From assembly GCF_003284935.1 (NCBI RefSeq), contig NZ_QMEV01000010.1, positions 1-64,000 on the forward strand: a stretch of DNA of 64,000 bases, in the 5' to 3' direction. A model generated the notes under the pieces. The model saw only the letters and a list, made by a program, of their open reading frames with translations. It had not been told where the DNA came from and ran no database searches. Positions 10,293 to 19,369 of the stretch are shown here, one piece after another. The translations under genes and the position numbers were made by a program. The stretch is from Mycobacterium colombiense. Lineage in GTDB: Bacteria > Actinomycetota > Actinomycetes > Mycobacteriales > Mycobacteriaceae. Within the stretch, counting starts at the first letter, position 1. Each line of letters starts with the position of its first letter.

Positions 10293-11102
10293 ATGAGACG
10301 GCGCTACGGCACCTACACGGCCTACAGCATCGCCTGCGCGATCGTCTGGGCGGTCATTTTGGCGGTGGTTGCCACGGCGGGCGACGCCACCTCCCGGCAC
10401 ACGTTTCTGCTGGTGTGCGGCGGGTGGGCCATCGGATGGCTGTCGGCGACGATCGCCAGGGGCGTCCCCGCCACCGAAGCGGCATCTGCGGCAGTGAGTT
10501 ATGAGGGTGTGATCGCGGCTTCGCCGCTCTCAGTCGGGTGTGATCGTGGCTTCGCCGCTCAACACCCTCCATCGGCTCGGAAATGCACGCAAGCGCATTT
10601 CTCTCGCCGCAGTCGGGTGTCCGAGGGGGGACTTGTCCGTCTACGACACGGGTCGTGGTCTGGAGATTGGGGCGCTGACCGCTTCGGTCAAGCACCGGTC
10701 CACGTTTTTCGCTCAATCGCCACGCCGAGGAGCTCGCCCATCGGGCGGCCAGCCGTCGGTACCGGACTCAAGCGGAATATTCAGGGATCGAAGCAGGATC
10801 GAAAAGAGCCGCCAATTGGCGATTGCTCCGACAAGTTCGACCAAAACCGCGTGATCGCTATTGAATGCCTTCTGGCACCCTGCCCAGTTTTCCTCGGAGA
10901 TGACCCCGTCGCGTACCACATCATCGGTCGCTGCGAGGACCACACGCTCGACTGGCCCGAGGCTTTCGGAATTCTGCCAGTCGCGCACCGCCAGGAGATC
11001 ATGCTCAGGCACGCCGAGCAGTGTGGCGATTCGCCAATGTTGAGTCCATTCGTATTCGGAGCCAGTGATCCAGCCGATGCGCATGATGACCAGCTCGCGT
11101 AG
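10293..11102 (+). CDS. Small two-helix membrane protein, 3' end altered by element insertion
   Basis: ATG 10293 follows an AAAGGA ribosome site. The first 65 residues look genuine: two hydrophobic helices (YSIACAIVWAVILAVVATAG and HTFLLVCGGWAIGWLSATIA). After that the frame runs through two REP-like hairpins and the left attachment core, then about 160 codons into the element to a stop at 11102, antisense to a real gene, so the tail is probably not native. Rejoined without the element the frame would stop inside the tRNA-Leu gene. The native end is unclear. Confidence 0.45.
   Translation: MRRRYGTYTAYSIACAIVWAVILAVVATAGDATSRHTFLLVCGGWAIGWLSATIARGVPATEAASAAVSYEGVIAASPLSVGCDRGFAAQHPPSARKCTQAHFSRRSRVSEGGLVRLRHGSWSGDWGADRFGQAPVHVFRSIATPRSSPIGRPAVGTGLKRNIQGSKQDRKEPPIGDCSDKFDQNRVIAIECLLAPCPVFLGDDPVAYHIIGRCEDHTLDWPEAFGILPVAHRQEIMLRHAEQCGDSPMLSPFVFGASDPADAHDDQLA
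10505..10560. repeat. Tandem REP-like hairpins beside attL
   Basis: Two 25-bp copies (10505-10529 and 10536-10560), one mismatch apart, with a 31-bp period. Each contains a small stem-loop of type GCGGC-TTC-GCCGC. The intervening CAGTCGGGTGT recurs at 10610-10620, touching the left attachment core. Confidence 0.75.
10617..10635. repeat. attL core (19-bp direct repeat)
   Basis: GTGTCCGAGGGGGGACTTG is identical to 63406-63424. Bases 10619-10635 duplicate the 3' end of the tRNA-Leu gene on the opposite strand. The sequence to its right (10636 onward) belongs to the element and includes the short palindrome ACGAC-ACGG-GTCGT at about 10643-10656. Confidence 0.9.
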
Positions 11103-11291
11103 CCGCGCGTCAAGGGAACCGCGGAATAGTAACGCGTCTAGCAGCCCGTACAGCGCAACCGCCACACGCGGCTGATGAAGTGCCACGCGGAATACCGACA
11201 GGTCTGCCAACTCTTCGGGCAACCCACATTCGGCAGCACGCAGCCGGGCCTGCTCGCGGTCGAGCATCGGTACGCGTTCCGCCATGGTCAC
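10713..11291 (-). CDS. Carboxymuconolactone decarboxylase/AhpD-like protein
   Basis: 192-aa helical protein of the AhpD-like fold. The region ARLRELVIMRIGWITGSEYE followed by WTQH matches the family core, but the usual CxxC redox pair is absent (SEYEWTQH instead), so it is more like the decarboxylase/dehalogenase-type members than peroxidase partners. GTG 11291 has a GAGAGGG site 6 nt upstream. It is the first cargo gene from the left end and lies in the same direction as, and 33 bp downstream of, the alcohol dehydrogenase. Its substrate is unknown. Confidence 0.75.
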   Translation of the reverse strand: MTMAERVPMLDREQARLRAAECGLPEELADLSVFRVALHQPRVAVALYGLLDALLFRGSLDARLRELVIMRIGWITGSEYEWTQHWRIATLLGVPEHDLLAVRDWQNSESLGPVERVVLAATDDVVRDGVISEENWAGCQKAFNSDHAVLVELVGAIANWRLFSILLRSLNIPLESGTDGWPPDGRAPRRGD

Positions 11292-11324
11292 GGGTGGCCC
11301 TCTCTGTTGAACCTCTGCATGCCG

Positions 11325-12425
11325 TCAGCGAGTGGGCAAGAAGACGTTGTGCAGCGCCGCACTTGATCGGGCATTTTCATCTGCAAGCGAATTGAGCAGC
11401 GGCGCGAGCCCAGCGAATCCGGTTGATTCTCTGGTGATGCGGTCGAACGGCCAGCGGCCTTCAGCGAGAATCTCGAGGGCTGCCCGGTAGGCGGGATACT
11501 CCACGCCGAGTGCGCCTACGACGCGTAATTCTTTATATATCAACAAGTCTGGTTCAAACCGGGGCGCGCCGCCTCCTCCGCGGGTGCCGGCCACCACGAC
11601 TGTGCCGCCCGGTCTGGCAAGGTCGACGGCATCGGCGAATGCGGAGGGTGCTTTGGCGGTGACGTCGACGACCACGTCGGCAAGCCGTCCGCCTGTTTCA
11701 CGCTGGAGCGCTGTCACTGCATTGTCCTGCGATACATCGATGGGCAGGTCGACACCGAATGATCTGGCTATGGCCAGTCGTTGTTCGTCGCGTGGGCCGA
11801 CGCCGGTCATCGCGACGACCGCGGCTCCCGCCTCTTTGGCCGCCACGGCCGCGCAGATTCCGCGGATGCCGGGCCCCAGGATCGCTACGACGTCCCCCGC
11901 CTTGGTATCGGGAAGAGTTGCCCCCCATTGGATACCGGCCCCGAGAGGGTTGAACAACGTGGCGAGAACGGGATCCATGTCTTCGGCAATCGGGAGTAGC
12001 ATCGCGTCCCACGGAAGCTCCACATGGGTGGCGTATCCGCCCCATAAGCCCGCGCCGATCTCCACGTCGACGAACCCGAACATGGTGGCGATGCCGTTCA
12101 CCGCGCACCGCCGGTATTCGCCACGGCGACACTCGGGGCAGACTCGGCAGGACCGGAACACCTCGACGGCCACGCGCTGGCCGGCTTGTACACCCCAGCG
12201 TTGGCTGGCCGAGGTGCCGACGTGTTCGACGATGCCGACGATTTCGTGACCTGGAACGAATGAGAAGCCGGCAGGCAGGTGTCCGGTGAACTGTTCGTGA
12301 TCCGTTCCGCACAGACCGCATGCTTCAACTCGCAGTATCGCACCCCGATCGCCGACGTCGGGGACGGTGATCTGGCGCCGCTGCAGACTCCGCGGTCCCG
12401 TCAACACCATCGCCTCGGCGATCAT
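11325..12425 (-). CDS. Zinc-dependent medium-chain alcohol dehydrogenase
   Basis: 366-aa MDR-family dehydrogenase. Catalytic zinc ligands are seen in CGLCGTDH (about residue 37) and GHEIVG (about 59-64), structural zinc in CRVCPECRRGEYRRC (about 94-108), and a nucleotide-binding stretch GDVVAILGPGIRGI (about 172-185; GPGIRG replaces the more usual GAGPVG). It overlaps the thiolase-like gene upstream by ATGA, so the two are co-translated. A role oxidising an alcohol formed by the island P450s is inferred. Confidence 0.88.
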   Translation of the reverse strand: MIAEAMVLTGPRSLQRRQITVPDVGDRGAILRVEACGLCGTDHEQFTGHLPAGFSFVPGHEIVGIVEHVGTSASQRWGVQAGQRVAVEVFRSCRVCPECRRGEYRRCAVNGIATMFGFVDVEIGAGLWGGYATHVELPWDAMLLPIAEDMDPVLATLFNPLGAGIQWGATLPDTKAGDVVAILGPGIRGICAAVAAKEAGAAVVAMTGVGPRDEQRLAIARSFGVDLPIDVSQDNAVTALQRETGGRLADVVVDVTAKAPSAFADAVDLARPGGTVVVAGTRGGGGAPRFEPDLLIYKELRVVGALGVEYPAYRAALEILAEGRWPFDRITRESTGFAGLAPLLNSLADENARSSAALHNVFLPTR

Positions 12426-13927
12426 GGAAGCTCAAACCCGCTGAACGACCCTGTTGTTCGGAGGCTAACCGTTTTGCCGACGTACATCTCACTCGCCATC
12501 GCCTCGGCGATCTGCGGATCATCGCTGCGCGCGACAACTCTTCGCCCGTCAGACAGGTGCGCGATGATCGGAGTCCATCGAGGTTGCCCGTCTCGGTCGT
12601 AGACGACGGTGTATCCGTCCACTGTCGCGCAACCGGCCGCCTCGTCGACGCCTGCGACACCCAACCTCAATGAATCGATCTGAGCTTGCTCGACCGCCGT
12701 GTCGAGCAGTCGCCACCCGGTTGGTGGCGGGGTGGCCGACCACAGACCGACCGAATGCTTCGTCGAATACCACCCGAGGCCAGTGACGAGTCCGACATCG
12801 GTTGGGTCGCGTCTGCACCGTCGGACCATCTCAACGATCGAGTGGCTGACGTAATTGTTTCCGGGACCGCCGTGATAAGGCAGGCCTCCGGTTACTGTGA
12901 GGCCTCTGTCGTCGAGGGGGTCCAAGTCGAGAGCCTCGGCAGCCATCTCAACTGCCGACGGGAAGCAGGAGTAGAGGTCGAACCACCGAATGTCGTCGGT
13001 GGTCAACCGGCCCGCATTGAGAGCCTTCCGTGCCGCTACCTCGATACCCGATGAGCGACTGAGGTCTGGCCGTTCCACGGGGAAGTACACGTCGTTGCAG
13101 GTCGCTGCTGACCAGGGAAAGACCCAACGATCGCGCGCGACGCCCAATTCGTCCGCCACGTCGGCCGCCATGAGAATGAAGGCGGCAGCCATGTCGACGG
13201 ACATGATGCTGTTGAGCAGCTTGGGATAGGGCAAGCAGACCATGCGGTTTTCCGCGGTGACTTCGCTGAGTTCGGTGGCACTTCGTGCGCGTGGGAACCA
13301 GGCCTGTTGGGGATGGCGTGCCGCCTCGGCTGTGAACGGTGCCATCAGCGTGCCCAGCCACTCCCGTTGAGCATCGAAGTCGCGGCCGTGGCGCGCGGCG
13401 ATCGCGGACTCGAAGATGGGATACACCTCGTGCGGCCAACTCAGACCCACCGACAATTCGGCTTGACTCAGCCCGGGGCGGGCGTCGCCCAGGGATTCGT
13501 CGCCGGAGCGGGGCGGGGGCGGCGAGTCGAGAAGTGCCCTGCCCTGAAGCTTGCGCGCGGAATGCCCGCTCTCCGCCCCGACGACCAGGATGACATCTGC
13601 GCGGCCTTCGGCTATTTCGCCACCCAACACCTCGACGAGATACTGCGGGGTGTTTCCGCCGACTGGACAGCTGATGCGGCGGGCGGGACTGATGCGCATC
13701 GCTTCGGCGATCCTGCTGGCGGGATTGTCGCGTGGTATGACCAGGATGCCGGGAGTCGCGACGGTGTCGATGCGCCGCTCGACCGCACGACCTGCGTCTC
13801 TGACCGCGCGGAGTGCAGCCTCCACTGCCAAGTCGATCGGGTCCACGAAGTCGTCCCCGCGATGGGTCACTTCGCCCACGCCGACGACCACCGGGTTACG
13901 CGCTCCTACCAGCATCTGCATCCGCAT
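12422..13927 (-). CDS. Thiolase-like (acetyl-CoA acetyltransferase type 1) protein
   Basis: 501-aa thiolase-fold protein with an extra C-terminal domain of about 80 residues (from about residue 420) like the added domain of type-1 thiolase-like proteins. The C-terminal motif GGLPYHGGPGNNY supplies the His of the active site; the N-terminal segment CPVGGNTPQ holds a candidate nucleophilic Cys. Such proteins cleave or condense acyl-CoA; specificity is unknown. Several starts exist (GTG 13939, ATG 13927, ATG 13921); 13927 is a compromise. It heads a minus-strand operon opposite a TetR gene. Confidence 0.82.
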   Translation of the reverse strand: MRMQMLVGARNPVVVGVGEVTHRGDDFVDPIDLAVEAALRAVRDAGRAVERRIDTVATPGILVIPRDNPASRIAEAMRISPARRISCPVGGNTPQYLVEVLGGEIAEGRADVILVVGAESGHSARKLQGRALLDSPPPPRSGDESLGDARPGLSQAELSVGLSWPHEVYPIFESAIAARHGRDFDAQREWLGTLMAPFTAEAARHPQQAWFPRARSATELSEVTAENRMVCLPYPKLLNSIMSVDMAAAFILMAADVADELGVARDRWVFPWSAATCNDVYFPVERPDLSRSSGIEVAARKALNAGRLTTDDIRWFDLYSCFPSAVEMAAEALDLDPLDDRGLTVTGGLPYHGGPGNNYVSHSIVEMVRRCRRDPTDVGLVTGLGWYSTKHSVGLWSATPPPTGWRLLDTAVEQAQIDSLRLGVAGVDEAAGCATVDGYTVVYDRDGQPRWTPIIAHLSDGRRVVARSDDPQIAEAMASEMYVGKTVSLRTTGSFSGFELP

Positions 13928-14034
13928 CGGCCCGCGCACAGGGCCGCCGGGCTGGCTTGAGACACAAAGGCGATGGTGTCATGTATCTGGGCAAGTCACA
14001 ATGGTGAGTGCGCCCCTCGCGGCATACTGGCCGT
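13928..14034. promoter_or_regulatory. Divergent control region with imperfect operator-like repeat
   Basis: Shared upstream region of the thiolase-like operon (minus) and the TetR gene at 14035 (plus). It contains GACAC (13961-13965) and GTGTC (13976-13980), a 20-bp span with 5-bp arms that is a plausible but weak TetR operator. Confidence 0.3.
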
Positions 14035-14664
14035 GTGTCGACAAAGTTGTTGAGATGGGGTGCCGCCGCGCCGTCAGATCGTGGTTCGGCTCGCGACCGG
14101 TTGCTCGATGCTGCCGAGCGGTGCCTCGAGAGTTGCGGTGTGGTGGGCACGACCATGGAGGACATCGGCAGAACAGCGGGTGTGTCCAGGGCAACGGTGT
14201 ATCGCTACTTCCCCAGTCGGGAGGCGGTGATGTCGGGTGTCATCATTCGCGCAGCCGAGCGCTATCTCGACCGCATAAGCCCGCGGATCGCGGCGCACGC
14301 CGACCTGGGTTCCGCGCTCGTCGATTTCGTGGAATACACAGTTGAGGCCGCGCGCCGCGAAGAGATCATCGGATTGTTGTTCGGCAGCGACGAGGAACTC
14401 GCCGGCGTGGGTGTCGCGGCGGGCACCTCGACGTCCCTCTTCGAAATCGTCACCGAATTTCTGCGTCCCATCTTCACCAGACACTGGAGTTGCGTGGAAC
14501 CGGGCGTCTCCGTCGACGACGCCGCCGAGTGGGTTGTCCGCACGATACTGAGCCTGCTGACTGTTCGAGGGCCGCGGGAGCGCAGTCGTGACGGGCTCCG
14601 GGCGTTTCTTTCGCGGTTTCTCCTTCCCGCGATCCTGGCCGGTGACCACCGTCGACCGGTGTGA
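14035..14664 (+). CDS. TetR-family transcriptional regulator
   Basis: 209-aa regulator. The HTH lies at about residues 20-65 (RDRLLDAAERCLE, TMEDIGRTAGVSRATVYRYF), typical of TetR, followed by a ligand-binding helical domain. GTG 14035 is preferred because it gives a normal leader; an in-frame codon at 14008 would extend by nine residues. It is divergent from the thiolase-like operon, which it may control. Confidence 0.9.
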   Translation: MSTKLLRWGAAAPSDRGSARDRLLDAAERCLESCGVVGTTMEDIGRTAGVSRATVYRYFPSREAVMSGVIIRAAERYLDRISPRIAAHADLGSALVDFVEYTVEAARREEIIGLLFGSDEELAGVGVAAGTSTSLFEIVTEFLRPIFTRHWSCVEPGVSVDDAAEWVVRTILSLLTVRGPRERSRDGLRAFLSRFLLPAILAGDHRRPV

Positions 14665-14711
14665 CAACTATGGCTTAATGTCTCAACAGCAGCTGAAGTA
14701 GGAGGCCAGAA

Positions 14712-15155
14712 GTGTCTGTGCAATTCACCACGTTCAACGAAGAGGTCGCTGAGCAACTAAAGAGCGCAGCAGAAACCACGGGCGGGTTGGCCGGTTACCT
14801 CGGCTTCCGGCACACGGAATTCACTGCGGGACGGCTCGTTGCGGAGATGGACGCACGCGACGACCTGAAGACGCCTTTCGGCAACTTGCATGGGGGCTGC
14901 TTATCGGCCATGGTCGACCACTGCCTCGGAGTGGTGTTTTATCCCGTGATTCCGATGGGATCCTGGGTCGCGACGACGGAGTTCAAACTGAATTTGCTTC
15001 GTCCTGTCTCCAGTGGCACTTGTGTAGCCACGGCGGAGATCATCTCGCTGGGCAGAACCAGCGGTGTGGCGCGGATCGACATCAGCAACGACGGCAGAGC
15101 GGTGTGTGCGGCCCAGGGCACCGTCACCGTCGTCGCACCGAAGACGAACTCCTGA
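14712..15155 (+). CDS. PaaI-type hot-dog thioesterase
   Basis: 147-aa single hot-dog domain. The segment GNLHGGCLSAMVDHCLG (about residues 56-72) is the PaaI/YbgC-type catalytic motif, where HGG and Asp belong to the active site. It probably hydrolyses a CoA thioester released by the cargo pathways. The GTG at 14712 follows TAGGAGG, and the stop overlaps the ATG of the next gene, so the two are coupled. Confidence 0.85.
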   Translation: MSVQFTTFNEEVAEQLKSAAETTGGLAGYLGFRHTEFTAGRLVAEMDARDDLKTPFGNLHGGCLSAMVDHCLGVVFYPVIPMGSWVATTEFKLNLLRPVSSGTCVATAEIISLGRTSGVARIDISNDGRAVCAAQGTVTVVAPKTNS

Positions 15156-16066
15156 TGTCTGCACACAGAGCAGGTGATTCGTCGGCCCCGGTCGTCGAGC
15201 GCGTGCCCACGGCGGACGGACTGTCGCTGGCGGTCGACCTCTACCGGTGTGACGCGCCGCGGGCGGTTGTGTTGCTCCTTCACGGCGGCGGTCAGAGCCG
15301 ACAGGCCTGGGACGTCACCGCCCAACGCTTGCATCAGCGGGGCTACACGGTTGCCGCGTACGACACCAGGGGACACGGGGACAGCGACTGGGACCCCGAC
15401 GGACGCTATGACATGGACCGGCTGGGGTCCGACCTGCTGGCCGTGCGCTCCTACGCCGATTCCGGCCGCCCCGTCGCCGCGATCGGCGCCTCTCTGGGCG
15501 GCTTGACCATTCTCGGCACACACTTGCTCGCCCCGCCACAGCTATGGCAGGCCGTCGTCCTGGTTGACGTCACGCCGCGAATGGAGATGGACGGCGCCCG
15601 ACGAGTCGTAGCGTTCATGTCGGCACACCCCGAAGGTTTCGACAGCCTCGAGTCGGCCGCTGACGTGATCGCCGCCTACAACCCGCACCGCCCCCGCCCC
15701 GACAACCTCAACGGCCTCCGAAAAGTTCTCCAACGTCGCGAAGACGGTCGCTGGGTCTGGCGATGGGATCCAGCGTTCGTGACGTCGAATTTCCAGTTCC
15801 TCCAAGGTGATCCAGACGACGGCGCTAAAGACTTCGACATGATGAGCGCCTTCCTTCTCGATGGCGCCCGCCGGGTAACCGCGCCAACGCTGCTGGTCCG
15901 GGGCCTGCTATCTGACATGGTCTCCGAAGAGACAGTAAAGCATTTCCTCACCGTCGTTCCGCACGCGCAAACCGTTGACGTGTCGGGCGCGGGACACATG
16001 ATCGCCGGCGACAACAACGACGCATTCTCGACGGCGGTCGTCGAATTCCTCGACAGGACCATATGA
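15155..16066 (+). CDS. Alpha/beta hydrolase
   Basis: 303-aa alpha/beta-hydrolase fold enzyme. The oxyanion-hole motif LLLHGGGQSRQAW (about residue 41) and nucleophile elbow GASLGG (about residue 109) are present, and the final segment VDVSGAGHMIAGD contributes the catalytic His. Closest in layout to hydrolases acting on ring-cleavage products, esters or lactones; substrate cannot be deduced. It starts with ATG overlapping the thioesterase stop. Confidence 0.87.
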   Translation: MSAHRAGDSSAPVVERVPTADGLSLAVDLYRCDAPRAVVLLLHGGGQSRQAWDVTAQRLHQRGYTVAAYDTRGHGDSDWDPDGRYDMDRLGSDLLAVRSYADSGRPVAAIGASLGGLTILGTHLLAPPQLWQAVVLVDVTPRMEMDGARRVVAFMSAHPEGFDSLESAADVIAAYNPHRPRPDNLNGLRKVLQRREDGRWVWRWDPAFVTSNFQFLQGDPDDGAKDFDMMSAFLLDGARRVTAPTLLVRGLLSDMVSEETVKHFLTVVPHAQTVDVSGAGHMIAGDNNDAFSTAVVEFLDRTI

Positions 16067-16117
16067 ACCCTGCTGTCGGTCGACTGCCCTTGTAGGGCTG
16101 GCGCCTATCCTGCTCCT

Positions 16118-16738
16118 ATGCCAACTGAACCGGTGCGGATGTCTTTCCGCCGGCATGTGCGCGAACAGGTTTTGAGGGCGACACGAGAACTCACCATCGA
16201 GAAGGGCTGGGATCAGGTCCGGATGAGCGAGGTTGCCGAATCGGTCGGCGTTTCCCGCCCGACGTTGTACAAAGAGTTCGGCGACAAACAGGGGCTCGGT
16301 GACGCGCTCGTGGTCTCAGAGGGCCAGCGCTTTGTGGAAGGCATTCGTGCCGTCCTTGCCGAACATGCGGGCGACGTGCAGGGCGGCATCACCGCAGCGG
16401 TGCAGTTCACCCTCTGTGAAGCAGAAGACAGCCCGCTCCTCAAGGCAGTTCTGACGTCCAACCCCTCGGCGAAGGATCGCGGTGGCTCGTCGTCTACGGG
16501 GGTCCTCCCACTTCTGCCGACATCGGCTTCCCTGCTTGCACTCTGTTCCGGGGCCCTGATCACCTGGTTCAACGACCACTTCGACGATCTCGATCCCGAA
16601 GACGTTGAGGAGGTCGCAGATGTTCTGGTGCGACTGACAGTGAGTCATGTTGTACTCCCAGCCGCGGACATCGCCACCACCGGTGAGCGGATCTCCCGCG
16701 TAGCACTCAGGTACCTGGGAGTTGTCCACAGTTTGTAA
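16118..16738 (+). CDS. TetR-family transcriptional regulator
   Basis: 206-aa regulator with HTH at about residues 10-55 (VRMSEVAESVGVSRPTLYKEF). The C-terminal domain is unspecific. It follows the hydrolase after 51 bp in the same direction and converges on the ferredoxin reductase gene (16-bp gap), so it may regulate the preceding operon or the P450 operon. Confidence 0.88.
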   Translation: MPTEPVRMSFRRHVREQVLRATRELTIEKGWDQVRMSEVAESVGVSRPTLYKEFGDKQGLGDALVVSEGQRFVEGIRAVLAEHAGDVQGGITAAVQFTLCEAEDSPLLKAVLTSNPSAKDRGGSSSTGVLPLLPTSASLLALCSGALITWFNDHFDDLDPEDVEEVADVLVRLTVSHVVLPAADIATTGERISRVALRYLGVVHSL

Positions 16739-16754
16739 CCAGCAAGCTCTCGTG

Positions 16755-17954
16755 TCAGATCGAGCCGGCGAGGAGCTCTGAGCGGTCAACTCGGAGCTGC
16801 TGGCTGATGGCCCGCTTACTGGACATGAAATCGCGAGGACGATTGACGCAGTCGGCGGCGATGAGTTCGCCCTCGCGGAAGTAGAAGCAGCTGAAGTCAC
16901 GCTCACGCGACGGGTCACCACTGAGCAACACTTCGTCGTACCCGGCGTTGAGACCTGCAATCTGGAGTTTGAGATCGTACTGGTCGGACCAGAACCACGG
17001 AAGCGCAGCGATTGCGCTGTGTTTTCCGCAGATTGTCGCCGCAGCGATCTTGGCCTGCTCGCCGGCGCTCGATACGGATTCCAAACGAATACGCGAGCCG
17101 TATCGAGCCATGGTGTGGCTGGTGCAGTCGCCGGCGGCCACGATGTCGGGGTCGCTGGTGCGGGCCTGGTCGTCGATCACGATGCCGTTGTCGACGGATA
17201 ATCCTGCGGCCGAGGCGAGCTCGGTGTTCGGCACCACACCGACGCCGACGATGACCAAGTCGGCGGGGATCGGTTCGCCGTCAGCCAGCACCACCTCCTG
17301 CACCCCACCGTTACCGAAGAAGGCTTCGACGAGAGCGTGTGTTCGGATCTCCACTCCCTCGCCGTTGTGGATTCGGGTGTAAAACGCGGAAACCTCCGGC
17401 GCGGTGACCCGTTCGAGTACACGCTCGGTTGCCTCGAGGACGGTGACGTTCATGCCGAGCGAACACAGCGAGGCCGCCGTTTCCAACCCGATGTAACCGC
17501 CGCCCACGATCACAACCCTCCGACCCGGTGTAGCGGCGGCACGGATCAACTCGACGTCTGCAGCGGTACGCAGGTAGTGAATTCCGGGAAGATCCACCCC
17601 TGGTGTGGGGAGTCGTCTGGCCCTTGCACCGGTGCACAACGCGAGCTTGGTGTACGTCAGCGTGTCGCCGGTGCTCAGAGACACACGCTTGGCACTCCGG
17701 TGGATCGCCTCCACGGTCGCATTCAAGAGTCGAATGTGCTGCTTTTCGTAGAAATCAGCGCCGCGAATCAGGAGGTCGTCGAGGCCGTTCTTGCCGGCCA
17801 GGTATCCCTTCGACAACGGAGGCCGGTGGTAGGGCAGTCCCCCCTCGTCGCCGATGAGCACGACCTCCCCAGACCACCCCTCCCTTCGAAGATTAGCTGC
17901 CAACTGCGCGCCGGCGTGGCTCGCGCCGACGATCACCGCTCGTTCGGGAGTCAC
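16755..17954 (-). CDS. FAD-dependent ferredoxin reductase of the CYP153 system
   Basis: Transfers electrons from NAD(P)H to the 2Fe-2S ferredoxin that feeds the P450. The 399-aa protein has the FAD-binding motif VIVGASHAGAQLA (residues 7-19), the NAD-binding motif VVIVGGGYIGLETAASL (about 147-163) and the second FAD motif DPDIVAAGDCTSH, all as in rhodocoxin/putidaredoxin reductases. The GTG start overlaps the stop of the P450 gene, and the gene is third in the ferredoxin-P450-reductase operon. Confidence 0.93.
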   Translation of the reverse strand: MTPERAVIVGASHAGAQLAANLRREGWSGEVVLIGDEGGLPYHRPPLSKGYLAGKNGLDDLLIRGADFYEKQHIRLLNATVEAIHRSAKRVSLSTGDTLTYTKLALCTGARARRLPTPGVDLPGIHYLRTAADVELIRAAATPGRRVVIVGGGYIGLETAASLCSLGMNVTVLEATERVLERVTAPEVSAFYTRIHNGEGVEIRTHALVEAFFGNGGVQEVVLADGEPIPADLVIVGVGVVPNTELASAAGLSVDNGIVIDDQARTSDPDIVAAGDCTSHTMARYGSRIRLESVSSAGEQAKIAAATICGKHSAIAALPWFWSDQYDLKLQIAGLNAGYDEVLLSGDPSRERDFSCFYFREGELIAADCVNRPRDFMSSKRAISQQLRVDRSELLAGSI

Positions 17955-19339
17955 GCACTTGGCCTGGGAGTGAGGCGAACCATCAGCTTGCTGATACCCC
18001 TGACGAAATTCGATTGCACATACTCGGGTTCGCCGACCACCTCGATGTTCTCAAAGCGAGGGAGCAATTCCTCCCACAGGATTCGAAGCTGCAACTCAGC
18101 AAGTCGGTTTCCCATGCACCTGTGCACGCCGAACCCGAACGAGATGTGATTGCGGGCGTTGCTCCTATCGATGATCAACTCATCGGCCCGCTCGAAGACA
18201 CGCTCATCGCGGTTACCAGAGGCGTACCACATCACGACCTTGTCGCCCTTGCGGATGAATTGCCCGTTCAACATGATGTCTTTTTTCGCGACTCGGCGCA
18301 TGTACGCCAACGGGGTCTGCCAGCGAATGATCTCGGATACCATGTTGGGAATCAGGTCAGGGTTCGCCTTCAACTTCTCGAACTGATCGGGGAACTGGTT
18401 CAAGGCGAGAACCCCTCCGCTCATCGAGTTGCGAGTCGTGTCGTTTCCCCCGACGATCAGCAGTACCAAATTGCCGAGGAATTCCATCGGGCGGTCGATG
18501 AGATCCTTAGTGTCCTCGTTGGCCTGCAGCATCGTGATCAGATCGAAGCCCGGTCGCTCCCCGTTGGCGGTACGGGCCGCCTTGTCATGCCAGAGAGCGC
18601 TGAGCCCCTTCGCCATGTCGACCATGCCACGAAACACTCTGTCGTTGTCGGAAGGACCACCATTGGCTTGCTCCATGGAGGTGGCGAGGTCCGACCATTC
18701 CACGAGCTTGTGCCGCTGTTCGTACGGGAAGTCCAGCAGGGTCGCGAGCATGCGCGCTGTCAGTTCGATGGAGACGTGGTGCACCCAATTGAACGGCTGA
18801 TCCACCGGTAGATCGTCCAGCACTTCCTGGACACGCGAGCGGATCAGCCCCTCCATCTCGCGCAGGTTCTTCGGCGCGACAACCCCTTGGACGGAAGCGC
18901 GCTGCAAGTCGTGTTGTGGCGGATCCATCGCGATGAACATGGCGATGTCCATAAAGCGAGGCGGTCTCCCGATGATGATGAACGGCTCTGCGGAGAAAGC
19001 CTCGTGGTTCTTGTCGACGGCGATGATGTCCGCGTGGCGGGTCACCGACCAGAATGGGCCGAACGGACTGTGAGCCTGGTAGTGCACCGGCGCCTCGTTG
19101 CGCACGCGTTCGAAGTAGGACTTCCAGCGGCCTTGGCGGTAGAGGAACGGGTTGCTGAGATCGATGTCGGCGATATCGATGTCCTCGACCGGAGGAATGG
19201 GCGTCTCGGTGAAGATCTTCTTACCATTGGTTCCGGTTACCCACCGGCGTGTCTTGTCGTAGAGGTGTGCGCCGCGGATTTGCAGCTCCAGAGGCACGGC
19301 AGACTGGGCTTTGGCGGCCACTGCCGCGGGAATACTCAT
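17951..19339 (-). CDS. Cytochrome P450, CYP153-type hydroxylase
   Basis: 462-aa class I bacterial P450. The heme-ligand loop FGFGVHRCMGNRLAELQLR, the I-helix GGNDTTRNS and the sequence LGNLVLLIVGGND are those of CYP153 enzymes, which hydroxylate the terminal carbon of medium-chain alkanes or alicyclic and terpene substrates. The operon with its own ferredoxin and reductase, and a divergent AraC gene, is the arrangement known for mycobacterial CYP153A systems. ATG 19339 has a GGAGG site 9 nt upstream; an in-frame ATG at 19360 lacks one. Confidence 0.92.
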   Translation of the reverse strand: MSIPAAVAAKAQSAVPLELQIRGAHLYDKTRRWVTGTNGKKIFTETPIPPVEDIDIADIDLSNPFLYRQGRWKSYFERVRNEAPVHYQAHSPFGPFWSVTRHADIIAVDKNHEAFSAEPFIIIGRPPRFMDIAMFIAMDPPQHDLQRASVQGVVAPKNLREMEGLIRSRVQEVLDDLPVDQPFNWVHHVSIELTARMLATLLDFPYEQRHKLVEWSDLATSMEQANGGPSDNDRVFRGMVDMAKGLSALWHDKAARTANGERPGFDLITMLQANEDTKDLIDRPMEFLGNLVLLIVGGNDTTRNSMSGGVLALNQFPDQFEKLKANPDLIPNMVSEIIRWQTPLAYMRRVAKKDIMLNGQFIRKGDKVVMWYASGNRDERVFERADELIIDRSNARNHISFGFGVHRCMGNRLAELQLRILWEELLPRFENIEVVGEPEYVQSNFVRGISKLMVRLTPRPSA

Positions 19340-19369
19340 TATTGTTTCCTCCAAATCCATGGCGTTGTT

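Noticed and set aside
10505..10560. Insertion sequence end
   Set aside because: No transposase nearby and the repeats are direct hairpin units; REP-like is a better description.
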